DNA of 64,000 bases from Mucilaginibacter paludis DSM 18603 (GCF_000166195.2 NZ_CM001403.1:310001-374000), one strand, 5' to 3'. Positions 15,295 through 23,660 are shown, counted from the stretch's first letter. Numbers and translations are program-made. Notes: generated by a model not told the origin, from the sequence alone.

Positions 15295-17763
15295 CTATTC
15301 GTAAAAATAAACACGTTTTACCCGCTGCGATACGTTGGTTAAAATTTCGTAAGGTATGGTATTAATTTGTTTGGCCACTTCTTCAATCTTGTATTCTTCG
15401 TTAAAAACAACTACCTCATCGCCTTCCTTTACTTCTACAGCGCTAACATCAAGCATGCACATATCCATCGAAACGTTACCCACTGTGGGCACTAAAACAC
15501 CTTTAATCAGCATCTTACCAACACCGTTTCCAAACGCCCGCAAATAACCATCAGCATAACCTATACGTACGGTAGCAATTTTACCATCTGCCAACAAGGA
15601 TCCGTTGCGGTTGTAACCTATGGTTTCGCCTGCTTTGATCTTTTTCACCTGCGATACACTCGTTTTTAAGGTGGCCACCGGTTGTAGCTGGTTAGCTTCG
15701 TTCTTGATAGCGCTATCAATACCATATAAACCGATGCCCAGCCTAACCATATCAAATTGTGCAACGGGCCAGCGCGTAATGGCAGATGTATTGGCCATGT
15801 GGCGCATTACCTTATAATTTAATACTTTCTCAATCTGGTGATAGGCTTTTTCAAACACCATGATCTGTTTTAAAGTAAATTCGTCGTGCATCTCGGCATC
15901 ACTGCCTGCCAAGTGCGAAAATATGGATTGTATATGAACATATTGGTTTTGCTCCAACAAATCGCATAAAGTTTCTATTTCAAAATCCTCAAAACCTAAG
16001 CGGTGCATGCCGCTATCAATTTTAATGTGGATAGGATAGTTAAATATATTTTTAAGCTGAGCAAATTTTACAAATTCGTCAAACAGCGTAAAACTGTATA
16101 TCTCGGGCTGTAAGGTAAATTCCACCAGCTTATCAAAGGCAGATGCTTCGGGGTTAAGTACCATAATGGGGAGCGTAATACCGGCATTGCGCAGGGCTAT
16201 CCCTTCGTCAATATAAGCAACAGCCAGGTAATCAACCCCGTTAAATTGTAGCAGGTTAGCTACCTCAAAACTACCGCTCCCGTACGAAAAAGCCTTTACC
16301 ATGGCCATAATTTTAACATCGGGCCCCAGTTTTGATTTGTAAAAATTGAGGTTGTTTTGTAAAGCGTTCAGGTTAATCTCCATAATGGTCTCGTGCGCTT
16401 TTTGTACCAGTGCCCGGCTGATGCGTTCAAACTCAAAACTCCTCGACCCTTTGATCAGGATGGTTTCGTCTTCAAGCGTCAAATCGGCTAAAGCCATCAG
16501 CAGGCTATCCGTATCGGCATAAAAATATTTAAGGGGTATGTTAAATAATTGTTGCTGGGCCGATATGGCCTTACCCACGCCAATTACTTTATCAATATTT
16601 TTTTGGCTCAACAAATCTGCCACCTGCTGATACAGCACCGCTTGCTCCAACCCGGATTGAAAAATATCCGATAAAATTAAAGTGCGGGTTTGGTGCTGAT
16701 TTTGTTGATTTAAAAAATTAAGCGCTATCTCAAGCGATTGGAAATCTGAATTGTAGGAATCGTCAATAATGGAGCAATTGTTTATTCCCTGTTTAAGCTC
16801 CATCCGCATTGATACCGGTACAAGCCTCTCCAGCCTGTCGTCGGCAACCTGGCTATCATAACCCAAAGCAAGCATTGTTGCCCAGCATACAATGGCATTT
16901 TCTATCGATGCTTCATCAATAAATGGCACGAGGCACTCAATTTCTTTCCCCTTAAAAACGCCACGTAAATAATATTTGTTTGATATAATGGTCTCGTTAA
17001 AAACATACAGGTCCACCTCCCTAAACTTACGGCTCCAGGTAAATTTGGTTTTACCCGGCACCCTGGCTTTATATTTCAACAGGGCATCGTACTGGTATAT
17101 TACCATGCTGCAATGCGTAAACAACTTAAGCTTCTCTTCAAGCTTTTTTTCGGGCCCGCTAAAACCTTCATCATGTGCAGAGCCCATATGCGTTAAGATA
17201 CCTATGGTTGGCTTAATCATACGCTCCAAACGCTCCATTTCGCCAGTGGTAGAAATCCCGGCCTCAAAAATACCCAGGTTATGCTGATCATCCATCTGCC
17301 ATACAGAAAGCGGAACGCCAATTTGAGAATTATAGCTTTTGGGGTTACGTATAATTTTTTTATCGGCACAAAGCAATTGATATAACCACTCCTTTACAAT
17401 AGTTTTACCGTTGCTGCCGGTAATACCAATCACATCGATGTCGAATTTTTCGCGATGATGGATGGCCAGTTTTTGCAATGCTTTAAGTACATCATCAACC
17501 ACTAAAAAATTAGCATCCCGAAGCAAATCTACCTTTACAGGTAATTTGAACACCACAAAATTACGCACACCGGCTTGGTATACATCGCCAATAAACTCGT
17601 GCCCATCCCTGCGGCCGCTCAACGCAAAAAATAAGGAAGTAAAAGGGTTGTTAATTTTCCGGCTGTCGGTCAGTAAGTTATTGACCATGGAATCATGTGT
17701 GATGGTTGCCGAAGCGCCGATGATTTGCTGTATCTGGGTGATGGAGTATTGGTGACTAAGCAT
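15295..17763 (-). CDS. Bifunctional UDP-MurNAc-tripeptide:D-Ala-D-Ala ligase / alanine racemase
   Basis: An 822-residue fusion that is normal in Bacteroidota. Residues 1 to about 450 are a MurF ligase, with ATP-binding loop GITGSNGKT at 113-121, ESAISTT-like FEAGISTTGEME and a D-D-S-Y-N motif (DDSYNSDF). It joins D-Ala-D-Ala to UDP-MurNAc-tripeptide. From about residue 460 comes a PLP alanine racemase, with PLP lysine at about 490 (MVKAFSYGSG), IDSGMHRLGF, VRLGIGLYGID and the catalytic-tyrosine region IGYADGY. One protein thus makes D-Ala and uses the dipeptide in cytoplasmic cell-wall synthesis. The gene is divergent from recX across 57 nt. Confidence 0.95.
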   Translation of the reverse strand: MLSHQYSITQIQQIIGASATITHDSMVNNLLTDSRKINNPFTSLFFALSGRRDGHEFIGDVYQAGVRNFVVFKLPVKVDLLRDANFLVVDDVLKALQKLAIHHREKFDIDVIGITGSNGKTIVKEWLYQLLCADKKIIRNPKSYNSQIGVPLSVWQMDDQHNLGIFEAGISTTGEMERLERMIKPTIGILTHMGSAHDEGFSGPEKKLEEKLKLFTHCSMVIYQYDALLKYKARVPGKTKFTWSRKFREVDLYVFNETIISNKYYLRGVFKGKEIECLVPFIDEASIENAIVCWATMLALGYDSQVADDRLERLVPVSMRMELKQGINNCSIIDDSYNSDFQSLEIALNFLNQQNQHQTRTLILSDIFQSGLEQAVLYQQVADLLSQKNIDKVIGVGKAISAQQQLFNIPLKYFYADTDSLLMALADLTLEDETILIKGSRSFEFERISRALVQKAHETIMEINLNALQNNLNFYKSKLGPDVKIMAMVKAFSYGSGSFEVANLLQFNGVDYLAVAYIDEGIALRNAGITLPIMVLNPEASAFDKLVEFTLQPEIYSFTLFDEFVKFAQLKNIFNYPIHIKIDSGMHRLGFEDFEIETLCDLLEQNQYVHIQSIFSHLAGSDAEMHDEFTLKQIMVFEKAYHQIEKVLNYKVMRHMANTSAITRWPVAQFDMVRLGIGLYGIDSAIKNEANQLQPVATLKTSVSQVKKIKAGETIGYNRNGSLLADGKIATVRIGYADGYLRAFGNGVGKMLIKGVLVPTVGNVSMDMCMLDVSAVEVKEGDEVVVFNEEYKIEEVAKQINTIPYEILTNVSQRVKRVYFYE

Positions 17764-17820
17764 GGCTACGAATTTGAAGATATTTATATCAATAGAAGAA
17801 TTTTAACGAATTTTGGTTTG

Positions 17821-18306
17821 ATGGAAAATCAAACATCTGCCCCTAAAATTACCGACCCTAAAATGGCGCTCCAGAAGGCCGAACAGTACTGCGCCTACCA
17901 GGAACGTGCACAGCAGGAGGTGCGAAACAAATTGTACGATTGGGGGCTTTGGCCCGATGCGATAGAACAAATAATTGCCAACCTGATTGAAGGTAACTTT
18001 TTAAACGAAGAGCGCTTTGCCCGCCAGTATGCCAAAGGAAAATTTAGCCAGAAAGGCTGGGGACGCATTAAGATTAAGCAGGCACTGAAATTTAAAAGAA
18101 TACCGGAAAAATTGATCCAAAAAGCGCTGAAAGAAATTGACGGCGATGATTACACTAAAAGGCTGAGCCAGATTATCCAAAAAAAAGAGGCTGTTTTAGA
18201 CGAGAAAGATGCTTATAAAAAGCGATACAAGCTACAGCAATACGCTTTGAGCCGTGGCTTTGAAAATGATTTGATAGCTGATATTTTGAATAACAGCCAT
18301 TTATAA
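17821..18306 (+). CDS. recX: RecX family regulatory protein
   Basis: A 161-residue protein with RecX-type three-helix repeats: KAEQYCAYQERAQQEVRNKL, the second GNFLNEERFARQYAKGKFSQKGWGRIKIKQAL motif, and a C-terminal KRLSQIIQKKEA...ALSRGF segment. RecX proteins bind RecA and limit its filaments. The open frame reaches back to 17695 inside the opposite murF gene; the ATG at 17821 (MENQTSAPK) fits the family length. No recA is in the window. A tRNA pair follows. Confidence 0.85.
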   Translation: MENQTSAPKITDPKMALQKAEQYCAYQERAQQEVRNKLYDWGLWPDAIEQIIANLIEGNFLNEERFARQYAKGKFSQKGWGRIKIKQALKFKRIPEKLIQKALKEIDGDDYTKRLSQIIQKKEAVLDEKDAYKKRYKLQQYALSRGFENDLIADILNNSHL

Positions 18307-18334
18307 AAAACGTTAATTTTTTTTCAAATAATTG

Positions 18335-18365
18335 CTTGTTAAAATTTCAAAACTATCTATATTTG
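18335..18365 (+). promoter_or_regulatory. Bacteroidota-type promoter for the tRNA-Gly/tRNA-Leu pair
   Basis: A perfect -7 element TATATTTG (18358-18365; consensus TAnnTTTG) is preceded 19 bp upstream by CTTG at 18335-18338, the right spacing for the -33 TTTG/TTG element of the primary sigma factor in Bacteroidota. Transcription would begin about 85 nt before tRNA-Gly. Confidence 0.6.
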
Positions 18366-18454
18366 CACTCCCCAACAACGAAAAGCTATCAACGATAGCT
18401 AAACAGAGGGGTAAACAAAACGAGATATACCAAAATCTCAAATTAAAAAAAAAT

Positions 18455-18527
<73 letters not shown>

Positions 18528-18529
18528 CT

Positions 18530-18562
18530 AAATCCCTCTCTAATCCGGAGGGATTTGTTTTT
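18530..18562 (+). terminator. Hairpin between tRNA-Gly and tRNA-Leu
   Basis: AAATCCCTC (18530-18538) pairs with GAGGGATTT (18548-18556; one G-T pair), followed by GTTTTT. It may terminate or be a processing site between the tRNAs. Confidence 0.6.
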
Positions 18563-18579
18563 ACAAGGTTAATTGCCTT

Positions 18580-18664
18580 GCCCAGGTGGTGGAACTGGTA
18601 GACACGCAGGACTTAAAATCCTGTTCCCGTCAAAGGAGTGCGGGTTCGATTCCCGCCCTGGGTA
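18580..18664 (+). tRNA. tRNA-Leu (anticodon TAA)
   Basis: An 85-nt class II tRNA: acceptor GCCCAGG/CCTGGGT, anticodon arm AGGAC-TTAAAAT-CCT with TAA, a long variable arm (GTTCCCGTCAAAGGAGTGC region) and T-arm GCGGGTTCGATTCCCGC. Its 3' flank (GGGTACTTAGAATCGAAC) recurs twice further along. Confidence 0.93.
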
Positions 18665-18712
18665 CTTAGAATCGAACAAAAAGGCTGACATGAAAATGTC
18701 GGCCTTTTTGTT
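18663..18712 (+). repeat. tRNA-Leu 3'-flank repeat with terminator hairpin, copy 1
   Basis: TACTTAGAATCGAAC is followed by a hairpin AACAAAAAGGC-TGACAT-GAAA-ATGTC-GGCCTTTTTGTT (18675-18712). The same unit recurs at 21433-21482 and, more diverged, at 28463-28513. Here it serves as the terminator of the tRNA transcript. Confidence 0.8.
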
Positions 18713-18781
18713 AACTTAAATATGTTTATACCTATATTCTCGATCAAATAAAAGTGGTCGATATTATAAGCCCAAGAGGGG

Positions 18782-19056
18782 TTATATCTTGTTTTGCTTA
18801 TATGAGTTTACAGAATTGGTAATTAAAATAAAAAATCCTACTACAAAACAAATGCCGTCGAGGAGGCTAATAAACCCTGCAATAGCATAATATTTTGATG
18901 CCTCAGCAAAAGGAACATATCTGCTCTGTACAAAATATGGCATCCAACTAAAAAATATTGTGACGAGTAAACCAATACCCGAACCTATAAAAAGTAAAGC
19001 AGAATCTACTTTAGCGCTTTTAGAGAGGTAGTAACACGAAGCCAGAATATTAGCAG
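18782..19056 (-). pseudogene. Truncated duplicate of the small membrane protein at 21540-21863
   Basis: About 275 bp match the intact gene at over 90 percent by eye, including the 3' end. The copy loses the first ~20 codons where it joins another repeat (near 19057), has a one-base loss in the AGAAATATT stretch (AGAATATT here) and a changed C-terminus. It cannot encode the full protein. It shares upstream and downstream repeat modules with the intact copy, so the whole block was duplicated. Confidence 0.85.
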
Positions 19057-19057
19057 C

Positions 19058-19149
19058 GATATTTCAAATCGGCCTCAGTCATCAAACAGAGCGGACAAAC
19101 GTTTAAAATCATCTAAAAATTGGTTTGTGTAGACGTTGGATTTGAGCAC
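19058..19149 (-). pseudogene. C-terminal coding remnant ending FLDDFKRLSALFDD, copy i
   Basis: On the minus strand this reads VLKSNVYTNQFLDDFKRLSA then LFDD and a stop. Copies with mostly silent or conservative changes lie at 21324-21434, 21972-22082 and 28357-28466. The parent gene family is not recognised and the rest of the gene is absent in all four. Confidence 0.55.
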
Positions 19150-19154
19150 AATTT

Positions 19155-19190
19155 AAAACAAGTAGCCAATTTTATTGGCTACTTGTTTTA
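19155..19190. terminator. Perfect 15-bp stem, bidirectional terminator
   Basis: AAAACAAGTAGCCAA (19155-19169), loop TTTTA, and the exact complement TTGGCTACTTGTTTT (19175-19189). It ends transcription of the MarR/SDR/zinc-finger operon coming from the right on the minus strand. Confidence 0.8.
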
Positions 19191-19255
19191 TGCAGGTTGA
19201 CCACATAAAGAGGCGTTTCTAAAAAAAAACATTCAAATTCGGCACTTAATTTTTT

Positions 19256-19543
19256 TTAAGTTTTTCCATAATTTGAGATAGTCATAATTTGATCGTGCAT
19301 TTTCTTTTTAAAATCGCCGTCAAGTTTAATACCCTTGGTGATCTGCAGCTCATGGAACAGATCACGGACCAATTTATTGATCACTATACTTTGCTGCTCA
19401 AACATCCGGCACTCGGAGCAACCTGCCAGGTGTACCTTCAGCTCCAGTTTCTCACGGATAGTTATACCGCCTATCTGTTTTTTCTCAATAAGCCATGTCG
19501 CTTTCCTGCAGTTGTAAGCAATATTTTTTAACGTATTTTTCAA
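19256..19543 (-). CDS. Small zinc-finger (zf-HC2/anti-sigma-like) protein
   Basis: A 95-residue soluble protein with the zinc-binding H-x3-C-x2-C arrangement of anti-sigma factors (His38, Cys42, Cys45 in HLAGCSECRMF) and an N-terminal MKNTLKNIAYNCRKAT helix. Such proteins in this phylum normally follow an ECF sigma factor gene. Here no sigma gene is adjacent: its ATG overlaps the stop of the SDR gene by four bases (ATGA type), so it is translated with that gene. Whether it binds a sigma factor encoded elsewhere or has taken another role is unknown. Confidence 0.7.
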   Translation of the reverse strand: MKNTLKNIAYNCRKATWLIEKKQIGGITIREKLELKVHLAGCSECRMFEQQSIVINKLVRDLFHELQITKGIKLDGDFKKKMHDQIMTISNYGKT

Positions 19544-20472
19544 GCCCGGTCTATGAAACGGTGAATTGCTTCATCGGCGTTATCCTGAAATGAGGTATTT
19601 TTCAAATCAGTGTAAAAAGTACTTTGGTCAACCACATCTCCCGATAACTTGCCTGCTGCACTTGCATAAAAAACACCGCTTTTAAATCGCTCATCCGAAA
19701 TGCCATCTACAAAACGTTTGGCACCCACTGTTAACGTATGCACCATCCCTCCAATCAATGGAAATACAATAGGCATCATCAAATACTTCAACATAAATTT
19801 CATTGCCGGGGGCAAACTATCTGGCGCATTGGTTCCGCCCGTGTTCCCGGGACTCATGACCACAAACTTGAGGTCAGGATATTTTCTTGACATTGATAAG
19901 GCCCACATGGTTGCTGCATATTTGACATATCCGTATGCTTGAATTGCTTCGAACTTATCACCAAAATATGATCCATCAAGAACAGCAGCAAACTCATCTA
20001 CAGAAGAAGTTTTCATGGCAACCGGTTTCATTCCGAGCATCTTTACTCCCGGCACAGCTTCCGCACTTACTGATAGTACTGTTTTCTTTAACAAATCACG
20101 TTTTATTAACTCTTCCACTAAAACTACATTACCTAAAATATTCGTAGCAGCTAACTCATTCATACCCGAAGGCGTAATTTTCGCAGCCGTTTTGCCAACT
20201 ACTCCACCCGCATTTAAAATTACTGCATCAATAGGTTCCTTTATTTTTTCTACTACTTTTCTTACGGAATTTGCATCCGCAACATCTCCAATAATAATTT
20301 CAAAAATCTTTTTTCCCGTTTGCTCCTCAAGGTCCTTTTTTGCTGCCTCGGCTTTAACTTGGTTTCTACAGAAAAGAATTACCTTTTTTGTTTCTTTTTT
20401 CAATGCTAACTGGCGGGCAGCCTCCTTCCCAAGTCCAGTATTTGCTCCGGTTATTAATATGCTTTGGTTCAT
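19540..20472 (-). CDS. Short-chain dehydrogenase/reductase (SDR)
   Basis: A 310-residue SDR of extended length. The Rossmann motif TGANTGLG is at residues 8-15, LNAGG at about 86-90, and the catalytic Y-x3-K is Tyr180-Lys184 (YGYVK). It is likely an NAD(P)H-dependent oxidoreductase related to retinol-dehydrogenase/protochlorophyllide-reductase-like SDRs; the substrate is unknown. A MarR regulator gene lies 132 nt upstream on the same strand, and the zinc-finger gene overlaps its end. This arrangement suggests that the MarR protein controls the pair. Confidence 0.85.
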   Translation of the reverse strand: MNQSILITGANTGLGKEAARQLALKKETKKVILFCRNQVKAEAAKKDLEEQTGKKIFEIIIGDVADANSVRKVVEKIKEPIDAVILNAGGVVGKTAAKITPSGMNELAATNILGNVVLVEELIKRDLLKKTVLSVSAEAVPGVKMLGMKPVAMKTSSVDEFAAVLDGSYFGDKFEAIQAYGYVKYAATMWALSMSRKYPDLKFVVMSPGNTGGTNAPDSLPPAMKFMLKYLMMPIVFPLIGGMVHTLTVGAKRFVDGISDERFKSGVFYASAAGKLSGDVVDQSTFYTDLKNTSFQDNADEAIHRFIDRA

Positions 20473-20545
20473 TTTTTCTATCCTTTAGATATATTTAATT
20501 CGTTTATGCAATATTACGACTATCGAAGTAATTAATCAAACAATT

Positions 20546-20576
20546 GTACTAATTTATTCCGAAAATGAAATAGTAC
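20546..20576. promoter_or_regulatory. Inverted repeat GTACTA-N19-TAGTAC upstream of the SDR gene
   Basis: Two six-base half-sites, GTACTA (20546-20551) and TAGTAC (20571-20576), lie in the 132-nt gap between the MarR and SDR genes. Placement fits an operator for the MarR protein, but half-site spacing is longer than usual for this family and the region is AT-rich, so chance is possible. Confidence 0.3.
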
Positions 20577-20604
20577 GTTTAACGAAATAAATAAACTAAA
20601 AATA

Positions 20605-21042
20605 TTAAAGCTTAATTGAAGTGACCAGTTGAGCCAGATTAGCAATAAGTGTTGCCTGCTCCGTTTCGGTCAAATGATCTAATACCTTTTTTGCCATGAT
20701 TTCTCTCCGGTTTTTGAATTCTTTATAAGAGGCTTTTCCCTTCCGGTCAAGTTCAACTTTTACGACACGCCGGTCGTCATTTGAATTATATCGTAAAAGG
20801 AATTTATTGGTAACGAGCTTATCAACAATGGTGGTCAAAGTACTCAGTGGTGCTTGTATATAATCAGCTATATCACTCATTTTGACACTCCCTTTTTCTC
20901 CGATAAATGTGATAATAAATAATTCCTTTTCGTTGAGATCACCACATATCTTGCAACAATGCTCGGACTCACTTTTAATCGCACTACTCAAGTTGAACAT
21001 GACGGATATGAACTTTTCCTCATTTCCCGCTTCTACTACCAT
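20605..21042 (-). CDS. MarR-family transcriptional regulator
   Basis: A 145-residue winged-helix protein. The DNA-binding part is at about 50-105: MSDIADYIQAPLSTLTTIVDKL as helix-turn-helix and NSNDDRRVVKVELDRKG as the wing with the family D-x-R-R core. A cluster of three cysteines, CCKIC (about 29-33), precedes it and could sense redox state or bind metal; that is inference. It is the first gene of the likely operon with the SDR and zinc-finger genes. Confidence 0.88.
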   Translation of the reverse strand: MVVEAGNEEKFISVMFNLSSAIKSESEHCCKICGDLNEKELFIITFIGEKGSVKMSDIADYIQAPLSTLTTIVDKLVTNKFLLRYNSNDDRRVVKVELDRKGKASYKEFKNRREIMAKKVLDHLTETEQATLIANLAQLVTSIKL

Positions 21043-21205
21043 ATTGATTTCTTTAACCGCACTTTAAAATTTAAAGGATAACTATCCGCTACAAAAATAA
21101 ACGATTAAATTAAAATAGTATAGTGTTCCTTAATCCGGCGCTTCCCTTTTATTTGACATTATCCGTTTAAGCTTATTAATTAAAAAATCATGAGCTAAAA
21201 TTCGA

Positions 21206-21322
21206 CTAAAGTTCTTGGGTTTCTACCTGTTCCTTTGCTTTTTGATCATAAACCAAGAATTCGATCTTTTGCTCTATCATTTTTCTCCAGGAATCCTTTG
21301 AAAGAACTGCATAGTTAGCGCC
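21206..21322 (-). pseudogene. Unidentified 3'-end coding remnant
   Basis: An open 38-codon stretch on the minus strand reads GANYAVLSKDSWRKMIEQKI then EFLVYDQKAKEQVETQEL and a stop. It starts exactly where the repeat at 21324 ends. It has protein-like composition but no start codon context and no family I can name. Treat it as a possible decayed gene. The rest of 21043-21323 holds nothing recognisable. Confidence 0.3.
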
Positions 21323-21323
21323 T

Positions 21324-21434
21324 GTTCAATTGAAAACGGGTTAGATATTTCAAATCGGCCTCAATCATCAAATAAAGTGACTAAACGTTTTAGGTCATCT
21401 AAAAATTGTTTCTTGGGGATGTCGGGTTTGACTA
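21324..21434 (-). pseudogene. C-terminal coding remnant ending FLDDLKRLVTLFDD, copy ii
   Basis: Minus-strand reading VVKPDIPKKQFLDDLKRLVT then LFDD and stop, followed by the shared GAAAACGGGTTAGATATTTC block (minus-strand downstream). Same family as 19058, 21972 and 28357. Confidence 0.55.
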
Positions 21435-21482
21435 CTTAGAATCGAACAAAAAGGCTAACAAAAAATGTCGCCTTTTTTGTTT
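21433..21482 (+). repeat. tRNA-Leu 3'-flank repeat, copy 2
   Basis: TACTTAGAATCGAACAAAAA is identical to the sequence just after tRNA-Leu, followed by a slightly decayed hairpin (GGCTAAC...GTCGCCTTTTTTG). No tRNA body precedes it here. Confidence 0.8.
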
Positions 21483-21539
21483 ACTTAAATATGCTTTATA
21501 CCTATAGTCTTCGATCAAGCAGAATAAGGCCAAGAGCGA

Positions 21540-21863
21540 TTATATTTTGTTTTGCTTAGATGAGTTTACAGAATTGGTAATTAAAATAAAAAATCCTACT
21601 ACAAAACAAATGCCGCCGAGGAAACTAATAAACCCTGCGATAGCATAATATTTTGATGCCTCAGCAAAAGGCATATATCTGCTCTGTACAAAATATGGCA
21701 TCCAACTAAAAAATATTGTGACGAGTAAACCAATACCCGAACCTATAAAAAGTAAAGCAGAATCTACTTTAGCGCTTTTAGAGAGGTAGTAACACGAAGC
21801 CAGAAATATTAGCAGTGGCGGGAGCCAAGATATAAAACTCCATAGTGAGACTAAATTGCCCAT
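21540..21863 (-). CDS. Small integral membrane protein, three predicted helices
   Basis: A 107-residue hydrophobic protein of no family I recognise. Likely membrane helices: about 7-27 (LWSFISWLPPLLIFLASCYY), 36-55 (ALLFIGSGIGLLVTIFFSW) and 74-95 (AIAGFISFLGGICFVVGFFI), with a charged tail SVNSSKQNKI. A decayed second copy lies at 18782-19056 together with the same flanking repeats, so the gene belongs to a duplicated block. It has no visible operon partner. Confidence 0.7.
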   Translation of the reverse strand: MGNLVSLWSFISWLPPLLIFLASCYYLSKSAKVDSALLFIGSGIGLLVTIFFSWMPYFVQSRYMPFAEASKYYAIAGFISFLGGICFVVGFFILITNSVNSSKQNKI

Positions 21864-21971
21864 GTTTTTTTGATTTTGTTACACGCTGCAATTTTACGGC
21901 CAAAAATAAACGTGAACAATTTTTTCCTCCAGCTAATTTAAGGAGCATTGAAGATGATCTTTATCAGCCTG

Positions 21972-22082
21972 GTTCGATCAAAAACGGGTTAGATATTCAA
22001 ATCGGCCTCAGTCATCAAATAGAGTGGACAAACGTTTCAGATCATCTAAAAATTGGTTCGTGTGGACGTCGGGTTTGAGTAC
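21972..22082 (-). pseudogene. C-terminal coding remnant ending FLDDLKRLSTLFDD, copy iii
   Basis: Minus-strand reading VLKPDVHTNQFLDDLKRLST then LFDD and stop. It is not followed by the tRNA-flank unit but by a different terminator hairpin at 22085. Confidence 0.55.
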
Positions 22083-22084
22083 TG

Positions 22085-22117
22085 AAGGAAACAGCACATG
22101 GCCGTTGTTTCCTTTTT
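22085..22117. terminator. Hairpin terminator
   Basis: AAGGAAACA (22085-22093) pairs with TGTTTCCTT (22106-22114), followed by TTT on the plus strand. The stem is perfect, 9 bp. Confidence 0.6.
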
Positions 22118-22212
22118 ATGCCATTGGGTTTCTATGATCGAGCAGAAAAATAGAGGCTCCTTAACATCGATAGTATTTAAAGCAGAGGCTATTTCGACCA
22201 TAATACATTCTA

Positions 22213-22250
22213 TTTACTATTTATTTACAAAGTTTACATTTTAATTTACA
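22213..22250 (+). promoter_or_regulatory. Candidate operator: phased TTTACA direct repeats upstream of the BNR gene
   Basis: TTTACA occurs at 22224, 22233 and 22245 (steps of 9 and 12 bp), with TTTACT at 22213. Almost the same 36-bp sequence with the same steps occurs at 27610-27636, between a membrane-bound winged-helix regulator and a dead sensor-propeller gene. Phased direct repeats are typical sites for OmpR-type winged helices. Confidence 0.6.
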
Positions 22251-22282
22251 ATCCTGATTACTTAAGCCGAAAATCATCAAAG

Positions 22283-22290
22283 TAGATTTG
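22283..22290 (+). promoter_or_regulatory. -7 promoter element TAGATTTG for the BNR gene
   Basis: Exact match to the Bacteroidota -7 consensus TAnnTTTG, 20 bp before the ATG. No good -33 TTG is at the right spacing; the TTTACA sites end 32 bp upstream, as expected of an activator-dependent promoter. Confidence 0.45.
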
Positions 22291-22310
22291 CTGCATCAAA
22301 TTTATAGGAT

Positions 22311-23423
22311 ATGAAAAATAAAAAAATGAAAAGATTATTTGTGTTTGTTCCGGCAAGCCTCCTGGTATTATTTCTGCTAAATTCTTTTATGTTAAAAAAA
22401 ACGGAAGCGGGGAAGAAAACAACAGAAGGGACTAAATCAGGGCCTGTAAACATCGTTTTGAGATCTACTGATGGCGGACAAACATGGCAGGACATTAGCA
22501 AAGGGCTACCTGAAAATTTGCAGAGAGAAGGTGTGTGGAGTCGTGGTTTATTTGCAAATAACCGTGGGCTCTATTTACGTACTGGCAATGGGGTTTATCA
22601 CAGCGAACCAAATTCCACAACTTCTTTTTGGACAAAAGAGATTTTACCCGGTAAACAGTGTGAAATTGCCCCTGGCAAGAATGGCATATTTGCCTATAAT
22701 TTCAGGGGACAATTTTTAAAGAAAACAAACGGAACGAGCGATTGGTCGCCCATGTACACAAATTTTCAAGAGCAAGCCGTACGCATCAACAAAACGATAG
22801 ATTGGATGTACACGAATTATAAAGAGAAACAAGTATGCAGTGTTTTTGAAACTACGGAAGGCACAGTTTTCATCGGCTCCAATAACGCCCTTTTTAAATC
22901 TACTAACAATGGAAAAACGTGGAAATATGTGCATGTTGGAGGCTGGGTAATGAAAATTGTAGAGTCAAACGGTGTACTCCTGGTTGCCACCACACAGGGA
23001 GTATTAAGATCGACCGATGATGGTGAAACCTGGGATCGTGTGATTAATGAGGAGGGTGCTGGTATCGCTGTGGAACGTATTGATGGCGGATTTGCTGCTA
23101 TAGCTTACAACACCACAACCCAAACCAACACAATATACATTTCACGGGATAGTGGAAAAACCTGGAATGACATAGGAGAAGAACTTCAGCCTTTCTGGAA
23201 TAGTTCATTAATCAAACTAATCGGCGGACTTCAACCTTCATCGAATATTTCATCAATCAAACAAGTGGGTAAATATTTAATATGTGGTCGCTCAGATGGT
23301 ATATTCAGATCATCAGACATGGGCAAAACATGGAAACTGTTACTTCCTTCCTTAGAAAATAGAGGCTTCGATTTATCTGTTTCAGGCAGCGTGATTTATG
23401 CCATACCAAATAAAGGGTGTTGA
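22311..23423 (+). CDS. Exported BNR/Asp-box repeat protein
   Basis: A 370-residue protein with an N-terminal signal anchor (about 9-26, LFVFVPASLLVLFLLNSF). At least five Asp-box (BNR) motifs follow: RSTDGGQTW, KSTNNGKTW, RSTDDGETW, SRDSGKTW and RSSDMGKTW. These cap blades of a beta-propeller of the sialidase/YCF48-like fold. No sialidase catalytic residues can be assigned, so enzymatic activity should not be assumed; a periplasmic or surface sensor or binding role is as likely. Its upstream region carries the phased TTTACA operator also found next to the regulator at 26701-27594, so the two are probably one regulon. Confidence 0.8.
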   Translation: MKNKKMKRLFVFVPASLLVLFLLNSFMLKKTEAGKKTTEGTKSGPVNIVLRSTDGGQTWQDISKGLPENLQREGVWSRGLFANNRGLYLRTGNGVYHSEPNSTTSFWTKEILPGKQCEIAPGKNGIFAYNFRGQFLKKTNGTSDWSPMYTNFQEQAVRINKTIDWMYTNYKEKQVCSVFETTEGTVFIGSNNALFKSTNNGKTWKYVHVGGWVMKIVESNGVLLVATTQGVLRSTDDGETWDRVINEEGAGIAVERIDGGFAAIAYNTTTQTNTIYISRDSGKTWNDIGEELQPFWNSSLIKLIGGLQPSSNISSIKQVGKYLICGRSDGIFRSSDMGKTWKLLLPSLENRGFDLSVSGSVIYAIPNKGC

Positions 23424-23628
23424 AAAATCACAAAGCCCTATAATACTACTCATAAAAAAGGGCCATCAGTTTTATATTCAATAAATGTTTGTATATTCTT
23501 CAAGTCATCTTATTAAAATTACCGTTAAAAAAAAATTAAACGTAATAAAACTTCCAAACCTTCAAAAAAATATTGGGGAGTAGATATTTTCGAGAGTATG
23601 TATTGGTTTTTTATCCAAAATACATGAG

Positions 23629-23660
23629 GGTTGCTCAAAACCGGGCAACCTTTTTTTTTT
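23629..23660 (+). terminator. Rho-independent terminator
   Basis: GGTTGC (23629-23634) and GCAACC (23645-23650) form a stem followed by ten T residues. It is well downstream (about 205 nt) of the BNR gene. Confidence 0.7.

Noticed and set aside
18580..18680. Integrase attachment site at tRNA-Leu
   Set aside because: The repeated sequence starts at the last bases of the tRNA and lies mostly outside it, and no integrase gene is in the window; kept only as a hypothesis in the findings, not as a feature.
22311..23423. Calling the BNR protein a sialidase
   Set aside because: Asp-box motifs are present, but the arginine triad and other catalytic residues of sialidases cannot be identified.
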